From positions 1-64,000 of the forward strand of contig BLJB01000249.1 in assembly GCA_013423325.1 (NCBI GenBank): a stretch of DNA of 64,000 bases, in the 5' to 3' direction. The translations under genes and the position numbers were made by a program. The number at the start of each line of letters is the position of its first letter. Within the stretch, counting starts at the first letter, position 1. This document shows positions 16,940 to 26,141 of this stretch, in pieces. The notes under the pieces are model-generated. The model had not been told where the DNA came from, did not search any database, and worked only from the letters and a program-made list of their open reading frames with translations. Origin of the DNA: Usnea hakonensis (lineage: Eukaryota; Ascomycota; Lecanoromycetes; Lecanorales; Parmeliaceae).

Positions 16940-18744
16940 TTACTCCGCTCTATTAAACCATTTTTCTTTCCAAGTTAAGGCATCTGGATTAGGACGATGT
17001 ATAGGAAAACCTTCCCAAGCCTCCGCCTGTGAAATTGGTTGTTTTCCTTGTTGCTTGTAGATGTTTGATGACTTTTTTTTCGAACTTGTGGGTGGCGTAC
17101 ATTTTTCCCAGTAGTTGCGGGCCCCCTCTTTCTTTCTGTGATAAAACAACGACCGGCGTACCAAAGGAAAATCATGTCCAAAGGGACACGTATCACCTCT
17201 TGTGCACTTCTGACCCTTTAAGATTGCCCTACAAGTCGCCTTCAAGTGAACAACCTCTCTGCCTTCCGCGTGGTGTGTAAAGCCTAGTGCGCAGTCCTTT
17301 TCAAAAAAAATTAGATCAAATGGTATTGAAATGACTAGGTCCCCATGACTTACGAATGGCGGTTTCGAAAATCTTTTACATAGAAAAAGGGAATTTTTGT
17401 CACACCGTTGCCGAGTTCGACACGCAATTCCGTGGGTGAGATTGTCTAAGCAGGCGAGCCTCATGGCCTAAAAAGTTGTCAGTCAAACATTCGCATCCTA
17501 AAAGCTAATTTAAATTCCTTACATCAAGATAGTCTTCTTGTAGATCTTCATCGTCGTAGTTGGAGTATTGGACGACAGCGATTGGCGTGGTGATTTCGGG
17601 CGCAACAACAGGAGCAGAGCCTTGAGCCGCGTCGACTGGCGCGGCCCGTTGGGCGATTGGCTGCAAATGTCGTAGATGAGGAAGCACATAGAGGGACTGT
17701 GACGGGGCGGGCGCAACAACAGGAGCAGAGCCTTGAGCCGCGTCGACTGGCGCGGCCCGTTGAGTACCTGTTATTGACTCGAACAGCTGGCTAAAATGTA
17801 TTGACTCTTCCTCCGGTTTGTAGATGATGGACTCCCCATACTCTTTCCAAAAGCCTCTTGGGTCTCCGTCGGTCCATTGTGAGCCGGGATGGTTTTTCCA
17901 TTTATCTACCAAGAAATGTCGTGCTTTGATTTGGGGGAGCCAGCCTTCTGCATGTGGTCCTGCGATCGTGTGCATGACGCTGGACGTGTTAAACCATGCG
18001 AAGCCGTATTCGGATGTTGCTACACCCACGCCTTCAAAATCGAAGCAGCATATAGTGACATTTTGGTACATACGAGTCATTGGCCTATCAAGCCATTGAT
18101 CAACTCGGTGATTTGCAGTGAGTGTTTTGCCGTAGGCGTCGACATTGGAGTTAAGGTAGTATGTGTCATTGGCGTCAAGAAGGGAATCGATTAGGAAGTT
18201 AGTTGAAACGCGTAGATTGGCTATCGCGTCATTGGCCGCGTTGTGCGCACCTTCAAAATATAAGTACTTGCGGGATCTTTAGATTTGTGTTATACGTACC
18301 TTCGAATTCGAAGGTTACCTTTCCACTTTTTTTCTTGGCCTTACTGGCTGAGTGTTTTCTTGGGTAAAGATTGTAGTGGAGCACGAGACCCGACAAACTC
18401 TTTGGAAATGACTCATTCATTGCTTCTTCAACAAGGACCTGCGTGTCGACGACGCCGATGAGATTGAAATTCTGAAGAAAAGGCACCTCGTCTAACACTT
18501 TGAGGTCTCCACAGAAATTGTGTCCAATGAGGACCAGAGGTGGGGGACCGCCGCTCGGGGCAAGGGCTGGTCGACCACCCATGGCGTCGATTGGCGCCAT
18601 GGGTGGCCGAATTTTTGCGTTGGCGGGGGTTTGAATTCCAAATATACAACGAAATTCTTCAAGATTAAGTACACAAGCATTAGGGTAATGTAGCTTGAGA
18701 TCTGACTCTAATTTGCCGCGAAGACCGCCGCCACGAGTTTTCAT
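16940..18744 (-). CDS. DEDD-exonuclease-like protein with CCCH zinc finger, motifs in permuted order
   Basis: Three exons: 18744-18300, 18250-17523, 17467-16940; 566 residues; introns of 49 and 55 nt with GTACGT and GTAAGG donors, the second with a GACTGAC branch site. Residues 70-105 read VLIGHNFCGDLKVLD followed by GVVDTQVL, and 149-160 read GAHNAANDAIANL, joined across intron 1: these match motifs II and III of DnaQ/DEDDh exonucleases of the fungal GFD2-like group. The first motif, D-x-E, appears only afterwards at 219-221 (CCFDFEG...SEYGFAWF), so the order is II-III-I. A CCCH finger follows at 470-489 (C-x8-C-x5-C-x3-H). Likely an RNA- or DNA-handling nuclease, or an inactive derivative. 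Three palindromic elements lie in it. The ATG is chosen at ACCATCATG; no earlier exon with motif I is visible in 18745-19150. Confidence 0.6.
17626..17645 (-). repeat. Palindromic coding element, copy g
   Basis: Arms GCCGCG (17626-17631) and CGCGGC (17640-17645), loop TCGACTGG (17632-17639). Codes for A-A-P-V-D-A-A. Confidence 0.85.
17737..17756 (-). repeat. Palindromic coding element, copy h
   Basis: Identical to the copy 111 bp away: arms GCCGCG (17737-17742) and CGCGGC (17751-17756), loop TCGACTGG (17743-17750), product A-A-P-V-D-A-A. It was copied as part of the 54-bp repeat, so it is not an independent insertion. Confidence 0.85.
18575..18606 (-). repeat. Palindromic coding element, copy i, 12-bp stem
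   Basis: The longest stem of the family: CCACCCATGGCG (18575-18586) pairs perfectly with CGCCATGGGTGG (18595-18606) around loop TCGATTGG (18587-18594). Codes for M-A-P-I-D-A-M in the N-terminal part of the exonuclease/CCCH protein. Confidence 0.9.
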
Positions 18745-18839
18745 GATGGTAATTGAATGAAAGTATGGAATGAGATATGAGATGGAAGGTTGACGAAGTG
18801 AGGTGAAGTGTTGACGAAGTTTAATTTATGCTCCAATCA

Positions 18840-19414
18840 GGGTCTAAAATTTCACTCTACATACCCTGCATTCACTTACGATCAGAATCAGTCCCATTGG
18901 TATCTACGGAAGCAGTCAGATATCAATATACAACGACACAACGACACAACTCATCCAAGGCAGCTTCGACTCGTATCGTATTGGAAAGCCACTCGTGCAT
19001 ACCTTCACTCTTGTGCTGAACCTGCTCGTTGTCTTGGGCATCTTGATTGAAGCTTTCAGGACGAGGTTTTGGCGCGACCTCCCGAAATACGACATGATGG
19101 ATCTTAAAAGCACTGTCACCGCGGCTTCTTTTGGAGGAAGAGACATCTCAAGGAAGATTCAAGCGCAAAGCCCCGAAAAATGGGCAGCGGATCCGGGAGA
19201 TCGAAAGCTGGGCGAAATCGAAGTGTGCCTGCGTCAAGACAAAACCAATGAACCCAGGATCATTCCATACCATGACGGTCTTTTACAAGATGAGGCTGAC
19301 GGAAATGACATAGAGATGGATGGGCCGACTGCACCCTTCGAGTCAGACCCATATGAAGGTGCCGCTTCAGTGTGGAGTCCGCTCGGTCTGCCCGAAGAGC
19401 AGTCTTCGAAATAA
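18840..19414 (+). pseudogene. C-terminal fragment of a membrane protein
   Basis: The plus-strand frame is open from about 18846 to the TAA at 19412-19414. It reads like an extracellular stretch (GIYGSSQISIYNDTTTQLIQ), one membrane helix (LVHTFTLVLNLLVVLGILIE), then a cytoplasmic tail with TVTAASFGGRD and an acidic end. No ATG precedes the helix in frame, and the divergent exonuclease gene starts 100 bp to the left, so the 5' part is missing. It resembles the tail of large fungal multi-pass proteins, but I cannot name the family. A last exon of a gene with distant exons is less likely. Confidence 0.4.
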
Positions 19415-20240
19415 TTGAACATGCCATGAGTTGATGTGGTCGACTTGGTGGAGCTGGGATTAAACTTTCATGGGACCCGTTTTGTGGAAGTTGGCTGCGG
19501 ACACTCATTGTCTGGTCGATAGGCACAAGGGAGAGTGTCAAGTTGTCATCTGTAGAGCTGATAGCCTTGGTAGTCCATTTGAAGATCTAGAAGAAGGGAG
19601 ATCCCGCCACGAAATGCTGTAGGAACTATCAATAATAAGGTAGTCTTCTTTTCTCCATTCACAAGCATGCCTAGGGACGATTGTGGGAGGTCAGAGATGC
19701 TTGCTGAAAGTTGATTTCTCGGCGACTCCATCACAATAATCGCACCTCCTCCTCTCCAAATTCTCATTAAACACTTCAGCCATCCCTATACCTCACAGAC
19801 CTCCTTCTATCTAGACTGATGCAAAACCTGATCTTCCGTCCAGGTTGTGCATCATCCTCCGTCCTCATTGTACTTCGTCCAACGTCTCTCAATAGATGAC
19901 TTGGGCCGGACGATCTGGAGGTGGTGGAGAAGTGTTTCTTCTTGTCATGTAGTCTCGTACACCCTAAAATTTCGACGCTGTTCGGGGCTCCTTCTTAACC
20001 ATTGATTGCTCGATGAGCAGGAACGACCGCGCAATATGCTAATACCAAACGGTCTCCTAGTCCAACTCTCTGCAAGTTCAGTGATTGTTTTTCATTCTAC
20101 ACGGCGCTCTATACCTATATCCTTCTAACAACTGTATATTTCTAACTCTGAATTTCCCTAAAAGAGTCTTCTAAAATTCTCCTCCATCACTATCTTGACT
20201 CATTCTCTTTCCACTATCCCGCCTCGGACGCCTTACCAAA
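19415..20240. other. Intergenic, boundary between accessory and core blocks
   Basis: No gene. CT-rich sequence at 20170-20230 directly precedes the SLATT start codon and looks like a fungal core promoter. Confidence 0.5.
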
Positions 20241-21071
20241 ATGGGTGAGACAGAACTTGAATCGACACCTCCCGAGCCAACGCTTACCTTCGACCGGGAT
20301 TTGGAGAAGTCCGGAAGCACCGACAGACTCAGCGTTTTCCGCGAGCAAGTTGGCATCAGCGATGTCGTCGAACTAGGACCCCGGGCTTCCAGACGGCCAG
20401 CGCCAAACATCGGCATCTACAATCGCGTCGCCATCGAGGAACACAAAGCTAAGCTACAGTACTATGCCAGCGCTCTTCTCATCAACGCGTGTCTTCTCGC
20501 CCAGGTGATCTTTGCGTCGGCATTGACCGCCCTCGGCGCTGGACAGGGATCGCATACCCAGATTACGGTTCTTGGAGCAGCCAACACCGTTATTGCGGCT
20601 ATCCTTACGTTCACGAAAGGTTCCGGCTTGCCGAATCGGCTGCGTCAGTATCAGTGTACGCTTCGGAAGGTGCGGGAGTATATTGAGCAGAGGGAGCGCG
20701 ATTTTGCGCAGCTGGAGTGTCGGTTGGATATAGACCACGAGGTGCAGGTCATCAAGGGAATGTACGAGCAGGCTCGCCAGAACGATGAGAATAATGATCC
20801 AGGCACCTATCATAATCCCACGGCAGCATCGACGGCGAATGGACCGTTGAGCGGTAAGATCCAAGGGGGTACACCTTCCCTTGTCCTGGGGCCCAACGTA
20901 CACCAGCCAGCTTCTACGCTGGCGGCTCCTACAGGGACCCTTCACTCTTCGCCAATGAATCAGCAAAGGACCGAAGAGGATTTGAACAATGCCGGCTCTG
21001 CGCCGTCGGCCGGCGTTGACCGCTCAGCTACAGATGTAGGATGCCCTAGCCTAGTACAGCCACGGAGCTGA
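20241..21071 (+). CDS. Fungal SLATT-domain membrane protein
   Basis: Single exon, 276 residues, ATG in ACCAAAATGG context. Residues about 58-170 match the fungal SLATT domain (SMODS and SLOG-associating two-TM effector domain): an amphipathic lead with YNRVAIEEHKAKLQYY, two membrane helices (ASALLINACLLAQVIFASAL and the segment around ITVLGAANTVIAAILTF), and the conserved tail GLPNRLRQYQCTLRKVREYI with a Glu/Arg/Asp-rich helix to MYEQAR. The remaining C-terminus is disordered, rich in Pro, Ser and Thr. In bacteria such domains are membrane effectors of nucleotide-signalling defence systems; the fungal proteins are widespread and their role is not established. It stands at the edge of the accessory region with no SMODS or SLOG partner in view. 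Confidence 0.85.
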   Translation: MGETELESTPPEPTLTFDRDLEKSGSTDRLSVFREQVGISDVVELGPRASRRPAPNIGIYNRVAIEEHKAKLQYYASALLINACLLAQVIFASALTALGAGQGSHTQITVLGAANTVIAAILTFTKGSGLPNRLRQYQCTLRKVREYIEQRERDFAQLECRLDIDHEVQVIKGMYEQARQNDENNDPGTYHNPTAASTANGPLSGKIQGGTPSLVLGPNVHQPASTLAAPTGTLHSSPMNQQRTEEDLNNAGSAPSAGVDRSATDVGCPSLVQPRS

Positions 21072-21662
21072 CAGCTGAAATAGCTGGGTCCCCCGCGTCG
21101 AGAAGATTCCCAGCGGTACAAGAGCGCGTATTCGGCTGTTGATAGGCTAGTGTCTGGGAAGAATCCGTGGTAGCCGTGTTTGGTAAATTTTGGACTGCGT
21201 CCATGGCTTTGATGGTTTCAATGGCGATATTCATTGTTTGCTCGGTCAACTTCTACGCTTTTCTTTCTTCTGAAGCCTGGGCCCTAAGCAGTCCTACTCC
21301 AGCACTCAGAGTCAAGGCCCGGCTTCTGACAATCTTCTTCGCAACTGTAGTACGCAAGACAAGGGCTTGATGTTCTGGATTGGGAAAGGTCCTCTGATTC
21401 TCTTTGTCGTCGTTTTCCGGTTTCAGAGCAGCTCGACCTTGTTCGTTTAGACAGTTTCTCTCTTTTTTTCCGCAAGCAAACACTTCGCTTTCGTTTGATT
21501 ATCATGGTATTGTTCTCAGCATCCATTGATGTCCATGGTTCCGGAAACAGCTGGAAATACATTCCTGTCCGGATCGAAGTTGATGGCTTAAATATTTGGA
21601 GAATTTCTTCTTACTTTTGGTTTCCTCCTTATCACTTTGAAAGGTGGGCGAAGTCTTTCAGT
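21072..21662. other. Intergenic
   Basis: Small frames on both strands without family resemblance. The frame of the next gene is open back to an ATG at 21495, so part of this stretch could be its 5' coding sequence. Confidence 0.4.
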
Positions 21663-22687
21663 ATGGTAGAAAAAACTCCAGATGATGCGCCAGACAATCT
21701 TGTAGTCCCGCCCAAATTTCCGGGCCAGACCTACCGCGACAGAGAGTTGTCTGCCGAATCTAAAGACGACGACTCCGACAGCGCGCCCAAAAGTATATCT
21801 TCTATTCGCTTTATCCGCAAGTCGTACCCAATGATGCTAACGTGGGGCCCACAGAACGCGTTCTCAGGAAACCCGCCGATCCAAGCCCGTCTCCTGAGCC
21901 CCCTCGAATGAACCCTTTCATCGCCCATCCCGCACCAACCCAATCAGGAACGAACAGACCGGCCTCACGACCCGGAACTGCGCCAGGTACTCGTGCTTCT
22001 CCACCGAGCACGACACCCAGGGGCTCCCCGGGTCTGGGAGCCACAACACGGAGTTCGTCATCGAGCCTGGCTGCCAGCAGGGGCTCACCGGTTCCGGGGA
22101 GAACCAGCGCAACGCCAGAGGCCTCCTGGCGCCGAAAGGCCGAGGAGCCCACACCGCCGCAGCGCACGCCTACACCCCAGCGCACGCCTACACCCCAGCG
22201 CACGCCTACACCCCAGCGCACGCCTACACCCCAGCGCACGCCTACACCCCAGCGCAAGCCTACACCTCAACGCTCGGCTACTAGGAGTGTCAAGGAAGAA
22301 GCGTCGTCATCCCCCGCCGCTGCAACAAGGTCCATGAGCCGACCGGCCTCCCGCCCCATCGCCACTCGAGAACCATCGCCATCGCCCGCCGCAGCAGCGG
22401 CAGGGCCCTCCACCCAACGGGCCGCCCGCCCCGTCGCTGCAGCTGGGCCCTCCACCCGACCGGCCGCTCGCCCCGTCGTCGCCGCTCCTCGCAAGCCCAG
22501 AGCTCGTCGTGTGCGCGTGGCGGATAGGGATGCGGTTGTGGATGGGCCGGCGGTGAGGACGAGGCAGCAGACGAGGAGGCAGGTGGGGAGGAGGAGGGTG
22601 GAGTTTGGGTTTGGGGATTTGGATCGGTTGGAGAGGGAGAGGAGGGCGGAGAGGAAGGCGGAGAGGGAGAGGAGGAAGAGGGGGTGA
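21663..22687 (+). CDS. Disordered Pro/Ser/Arg-rich protein with PTPQRT repeats
   Basis: Two exons, 21663-21792 and 21855-22687, 320 residues. The 62-nt intron has donor GTATAT, branch GCTAAC and acceptor CACAG, and joins the frames exactly. The N-terminus (MVEKTPDDAPDNLVVPP) is acidic; the middle has six PTPQRT units (18-bp minisatellite at about 22160-22265), then SPAAA- and RPA-rich stretches; the end is an Arg/Glu-rich single helix of charged residues (RLERERRAERKAERERRKRG). No globular domain. A nuclear or chromatin-associated protein is a guess from charge. The start is uncertain because ATGs at 21495-21504 are also in frame. Confidence 0.55.
22160..22280 (+). repeat. 18-bp coding minisatellite
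   Basis: Five near-identical tandem copies and one variant of CAGCGCACGCCTACACCC, giving P-T-P-Q-R-T repeats. Several variants at the ends. Likely polymorphic in length between strains. Confidence 0.9.
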
Positions 22688-23072
22688 GTGGGTGGTGGGG
22701 CGGAGATTGGTGCAAGGTGGCGGTGGTTAGGTGCGGGAGTTTTGGAGTGACATCGCTGTTGTAATTTTAGAGATTTTCGCACATGTCATCCATGTGGTAA
22801 TTCCATCATCTGTTTTGTTGTCTTAATCAAGAAAGATACTGTTTGCCTTGTTCGAAAAGAGTTCCGCACAGGCCCTATGCATGGACAATTTAAATGTCGT
22901 AGTAACGGCATGTCATTTTTTCCACTTTTCAAGTTTGAGCAGAAAAGAAACCTACTTCGTCAAGACGTCCATGTACGTAAATCCTCAAATGTTCAAACAA
23001 ACCACTCAAGTCCACTTTGCAGCTCGCACCAAATCTAAACTCAAACTCCAAAAGAAAAATCTCCCTCGGTTT
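22688..23072. other. Intergenic between convergent genes
   Basis: Shared 3' flank of the disordered-protein gene (+) and DCP2 (-). AT-rich, no supported feature. Confidence 0.6.
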
Positions 23073-26000
23073 TCATCTCCCCGCCTTTGCGACACCCTCG
23101 AGATAGCCAAGCAAAAAGGTCCGATCTACGGGCGTAGTCCTAGACGTCGGCGACATCGCACCACTCTTAGCTCTCTCTTCGCCGCCTGCCATGCCCGCAA
23201 CAACGGCGTTGACGCTAGTGGCTCGTGACGGGGAAAGGGGCAGCTGCGGAAAACTTCCAATGTCACGTGCTAATTTTGCGAAAGCGGCGTCAGCTTGCTC
23301 GCGCGGTGTTGGTGTCTCTGATAGGGGACTGATGAAGCTTGAAGGGTCAATGGCGCTGGCTGGAGCGGTCGGTGTGGGAGAGACGAGTGGCGAGGGCTTG
23401 GTGAATAATGAAAGGAGGGATTTCTTGTGGTCGGTCGGTTGAGTGGTGCGTTTGGTGAGAAGACTGTGTTTCGGTGAAGGAAGTGGTTGGATAGGAGAAG
23501 GTTCGTTGGCGTCTCCAGCGTGTGCTGGGCGGCGCAGAATTTGAGGGTGGAATGTTTTGAGTGGTGCGGGTTGGCCTTTGAGATCAGGGGTAGGAGGCAT
23601 GTCTCTAACAGGAGAAAGGAGAGTCTGGAATTTGGGAGGGACGGCAGCCTTCGGGTGTTCTGATGGTGGCATGGCAGCATGGGCATCAGTCAAGCTGGGT
23701 GGTGCTTGGGAATGGGCATGCGAGTTGGAAGGCCGCGCTAAGATTGTGATGGGTGATTTTTTAGGTGACTTCTTGTGGCTGTTGTGATGAACAGCATGCT
23801 TAGCTTCAGTCGAGGCTTTGGCAAGCATCTCGAATTGAGGTGCATTCAGAGGGCCGTTGACCGTGGCAGACACCGAAGGCTTTTGCGTTTTTGAGGTGTC
23901 TTGCCGCAGACGCTTCCGGGCCTTTGCTGATCCACTGGGAGCTTTGCTTGGGGCTTGCTCTTGAAGCACTGTGTCAGCTCCGGAAGGTCCTCTAGAGTGT
24001 ACAGGAGTCAGGGGTAGAGCAGAGAGCTCGACTGGCCCAACAGGCGGTTGCAAGGAATCCTGTGCCGGCTTCACCGGCTCCACGCCTGGAACCGACGGTC
24101 TGCGGAATAAGCTTAAGAGCTTGTCGTGATGCTCTGATTTGGGCTTCTGAGCCTCATTATCGTTGATGGAAGATGTCTTCGGTAGAGCTTGAGACATAGC
24201 AGTTGGACCTTGGAATAGCTCTGGCCCTTTTTGAATTGCTGAGCTCACAGTATCATTCCTATCACCTTCGAAAATGTTTGGCATGGAGGCGCCAATTGTA
24301 GATGGAATTGTAGGTACCGTCGATCTCTCGACTTCCGATGTCTTAATATCGCCATCCACTCTTGATGTTTTCGCAGGCCACTTGAAGAGATCGAGGAGTA
24401 CAGACGACTGTGCTGTAAGCTTCGGTAGTGGTAATTTGTTGGCTGAAGGTATTGATGGAGTTTTGTCACCGGCTAATTGAGCGTACTGGGCGAATTGAGG
24501 ATCGCCAGTCCGATAGGGGACAGGAATCTGCGGTCCAGAGCTTACTCTTGTAGGTGTATTCTTTTGATGAAGAGGGGAAGCTCGAGGAACGAGCTGAGCT
24601 GGCTGTTGTGGTGGGGGGATAGATCTGACCAAAGGAGGTAGCGGTCGTTGGCCGACCGGGGCCTGAGGCATCATCGCAGTTTGTCCGATATCTGCAGGTG
24701 ATGCCGCAGCCGGTTGATCGTGAGTACTTGGAAAGGGGAATGTGGGGGGGGGAGGCAAGGAAGAGAGGCGTTGCGTTTGATGATTTGGATGAAGTGGTGA
24801 CGCCGGCCGTTGCGGATTTTCCAACACTTGCTGCAATGGGGTTTGCGGAATCTGCTCCGGTTGCGCAGCAGAACTGCCCCGTAATAGAGTAAGCAATGCA
24901 CTAGATATTTGATCTTCTGTGCCGCTTGTCGTCCCCGTCTCTACTACTGGCCCTTGCGCCAAAAAATTTGTAGATTGCGTACATGGGACACCGAGGACTG
25001 ATTTCAGTTGAGCAGTGACATCATCGGGCTCAACAGGAAGTGCGGATGCTTCAGGCCGATCGCTCGCCTTAGGAGGTCGTGCGGATTGCCGAAGTGCATC
25101 GAGTAGCCTTCCTAGATCTTCAGCAGATCGCCGCAGGACAGGACCCTCTTCAGCCTCGTGGTCCCCTGCGTGAATTGTTTCCTCGTCTATTGCAACAACG
25201 TTATTGGCTGTCCCGTTGGATTGCTTAGCTTTGTCCAATCTTCTCTGCGCTGAAATCCACTTCTTCAAGGGCACGAGGAAAGGCGCCACCATGTAGAACT
25301 TGTTCGCATTGATTGCAAGATCTTCGCCTTTACCTTCGTTTTGCTGTTTCTTCTTTCTGATGCTTGGCAAGTCCGAGAGCTTATACCACTCTATCTTGCT
25401 GATTTCTTTCCTCGTTCGAGGTTCAAAATGCGTGTCCATAGGTACTCCTCGGAAAACGTAGAGCCGCATGTGCTGTTCTCTCAGTGTGACTTCGATATAT
25501 TTTGTTTCCTCCTCGCTACCGACCAACCCGGCAGCCTTGATGTCATAACCAGTCTCCTCGTAGACTTCTCTAACCGCACAGTCCAAGTCCGGCTCGTCTT
25601 TGTTAATCTTGCCCCTAGGAAAACTCCAGCTGGCGCCTTTCTTCCACCCTTTCACTAACACTACCGAATTCATTTGTTCGTTGAGCATTATAGCTCCTCG
25701 CACGGGCACACGTGTTTTATACGCTAGAAATTCCGAAAATGCCTGAGCATGATGGTACGTCGAGAACGCTGAAAACATTGGACAGTGCTCGAAGATGAGG
25801 AGACAGAAGTTTCTGAGATTGAGAGAAGGTAGATCTGGGTCCAGAGGACGTATGAAATCCTCGTAGAACCATTGTGCCTCTTCGACTTGAAAGCATATTC
25901 GCTCGACGGATTCAAGCTCTTCTCTGGGAAGGTTGATGATGAAGCGTACACATAGGTCATCCAGCCCTAAGCAGATCCATAGTCAGCATAAAGATTAATG

Positions 26001-26141
26001 GCAACACCTTAAGGACATGGCGTTGAAAAAGCAAGCTTGAGATCTGACGTGACGGCACAAAAATAAGGTGGATATTCGCATATGCCTTGCCGGAGCTCTT
26101 GCAGACCTACAATCGACTAGCTCCATCTTTTTCTCTATCAT
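23073..26141 (-). CDS. DCP2: mRNA decapping enzyme Dcp2
   Basis: Two exons: 26141-26111 (10 codons plus one base, MIEKKMELVD) and 25966-23073; 974 residues. The 144-nt intron has donor GTAGGT, a GCTGAC branch and acceptor TTAG, and restores the Trp-Leu-Asp-Asp start of the Dcp2 N-terminal domain (box A: LDDLCVRFIINLPREELESV). The Nudix domain begins with VPVRGAIMLN at about residue 97; the Nudix box is at 129-152 (GKINKDE..REVYEETGYD) with metal-binding E147 and E148. The long C-terminal tail is Pro/Ser/Lys-rich and disordered, as in other filamentous fungi, where it carries binding motifs for decapping regulators. Dcp2 removes the m7G cap in cytoplasmic P-bodies together with Dcp1 and Edc3. 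Start matches the conserved short first exon. Divergent from the gene at 27141. Confidence 0.95.

Larger units (their letters stand above)
17598..17762 (-). repeat. 54-bp direct repeat within the exonuclease/CCCH gene
   Basis: Bases 17598-17651 and 17709-17762 are identical over 54 bp, offset 111 bp (37 codons, in frame). Each carries a palindromic element in its middle and encodes QRAAPVDAAQGSAPVVAP. The identity suggests recent duplication or conversion. Confidence 0.9.

Noticed and set aside
6917..18606. Reading the palindromes as a CRISPR-like array
   Set aside because: The copies are dispersed, lack regular spacers and lie in exons of a eukaryote; loop constancy with variable stems is the opposite of CRISPR repeats.
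7534..18606. Reading the palindromes as restriction- or methylation-type DNA sites
   Set aside because: A fixed 4-8 bp palindrome would be expected; here the constant part (the loop) is not palindromic, while the palindromic part varies.
21811..22782. Minus-strand ORFs over the PTPQRT region (GVGVRWGVG and similar)
   Set aside because: Antisense of a GC-rich repeat; the plus frame has a canonical intron and a charged helical end.
24030..24050. TCGACTGG word inside DCP2
   Set aside because: No complementary arms around it.
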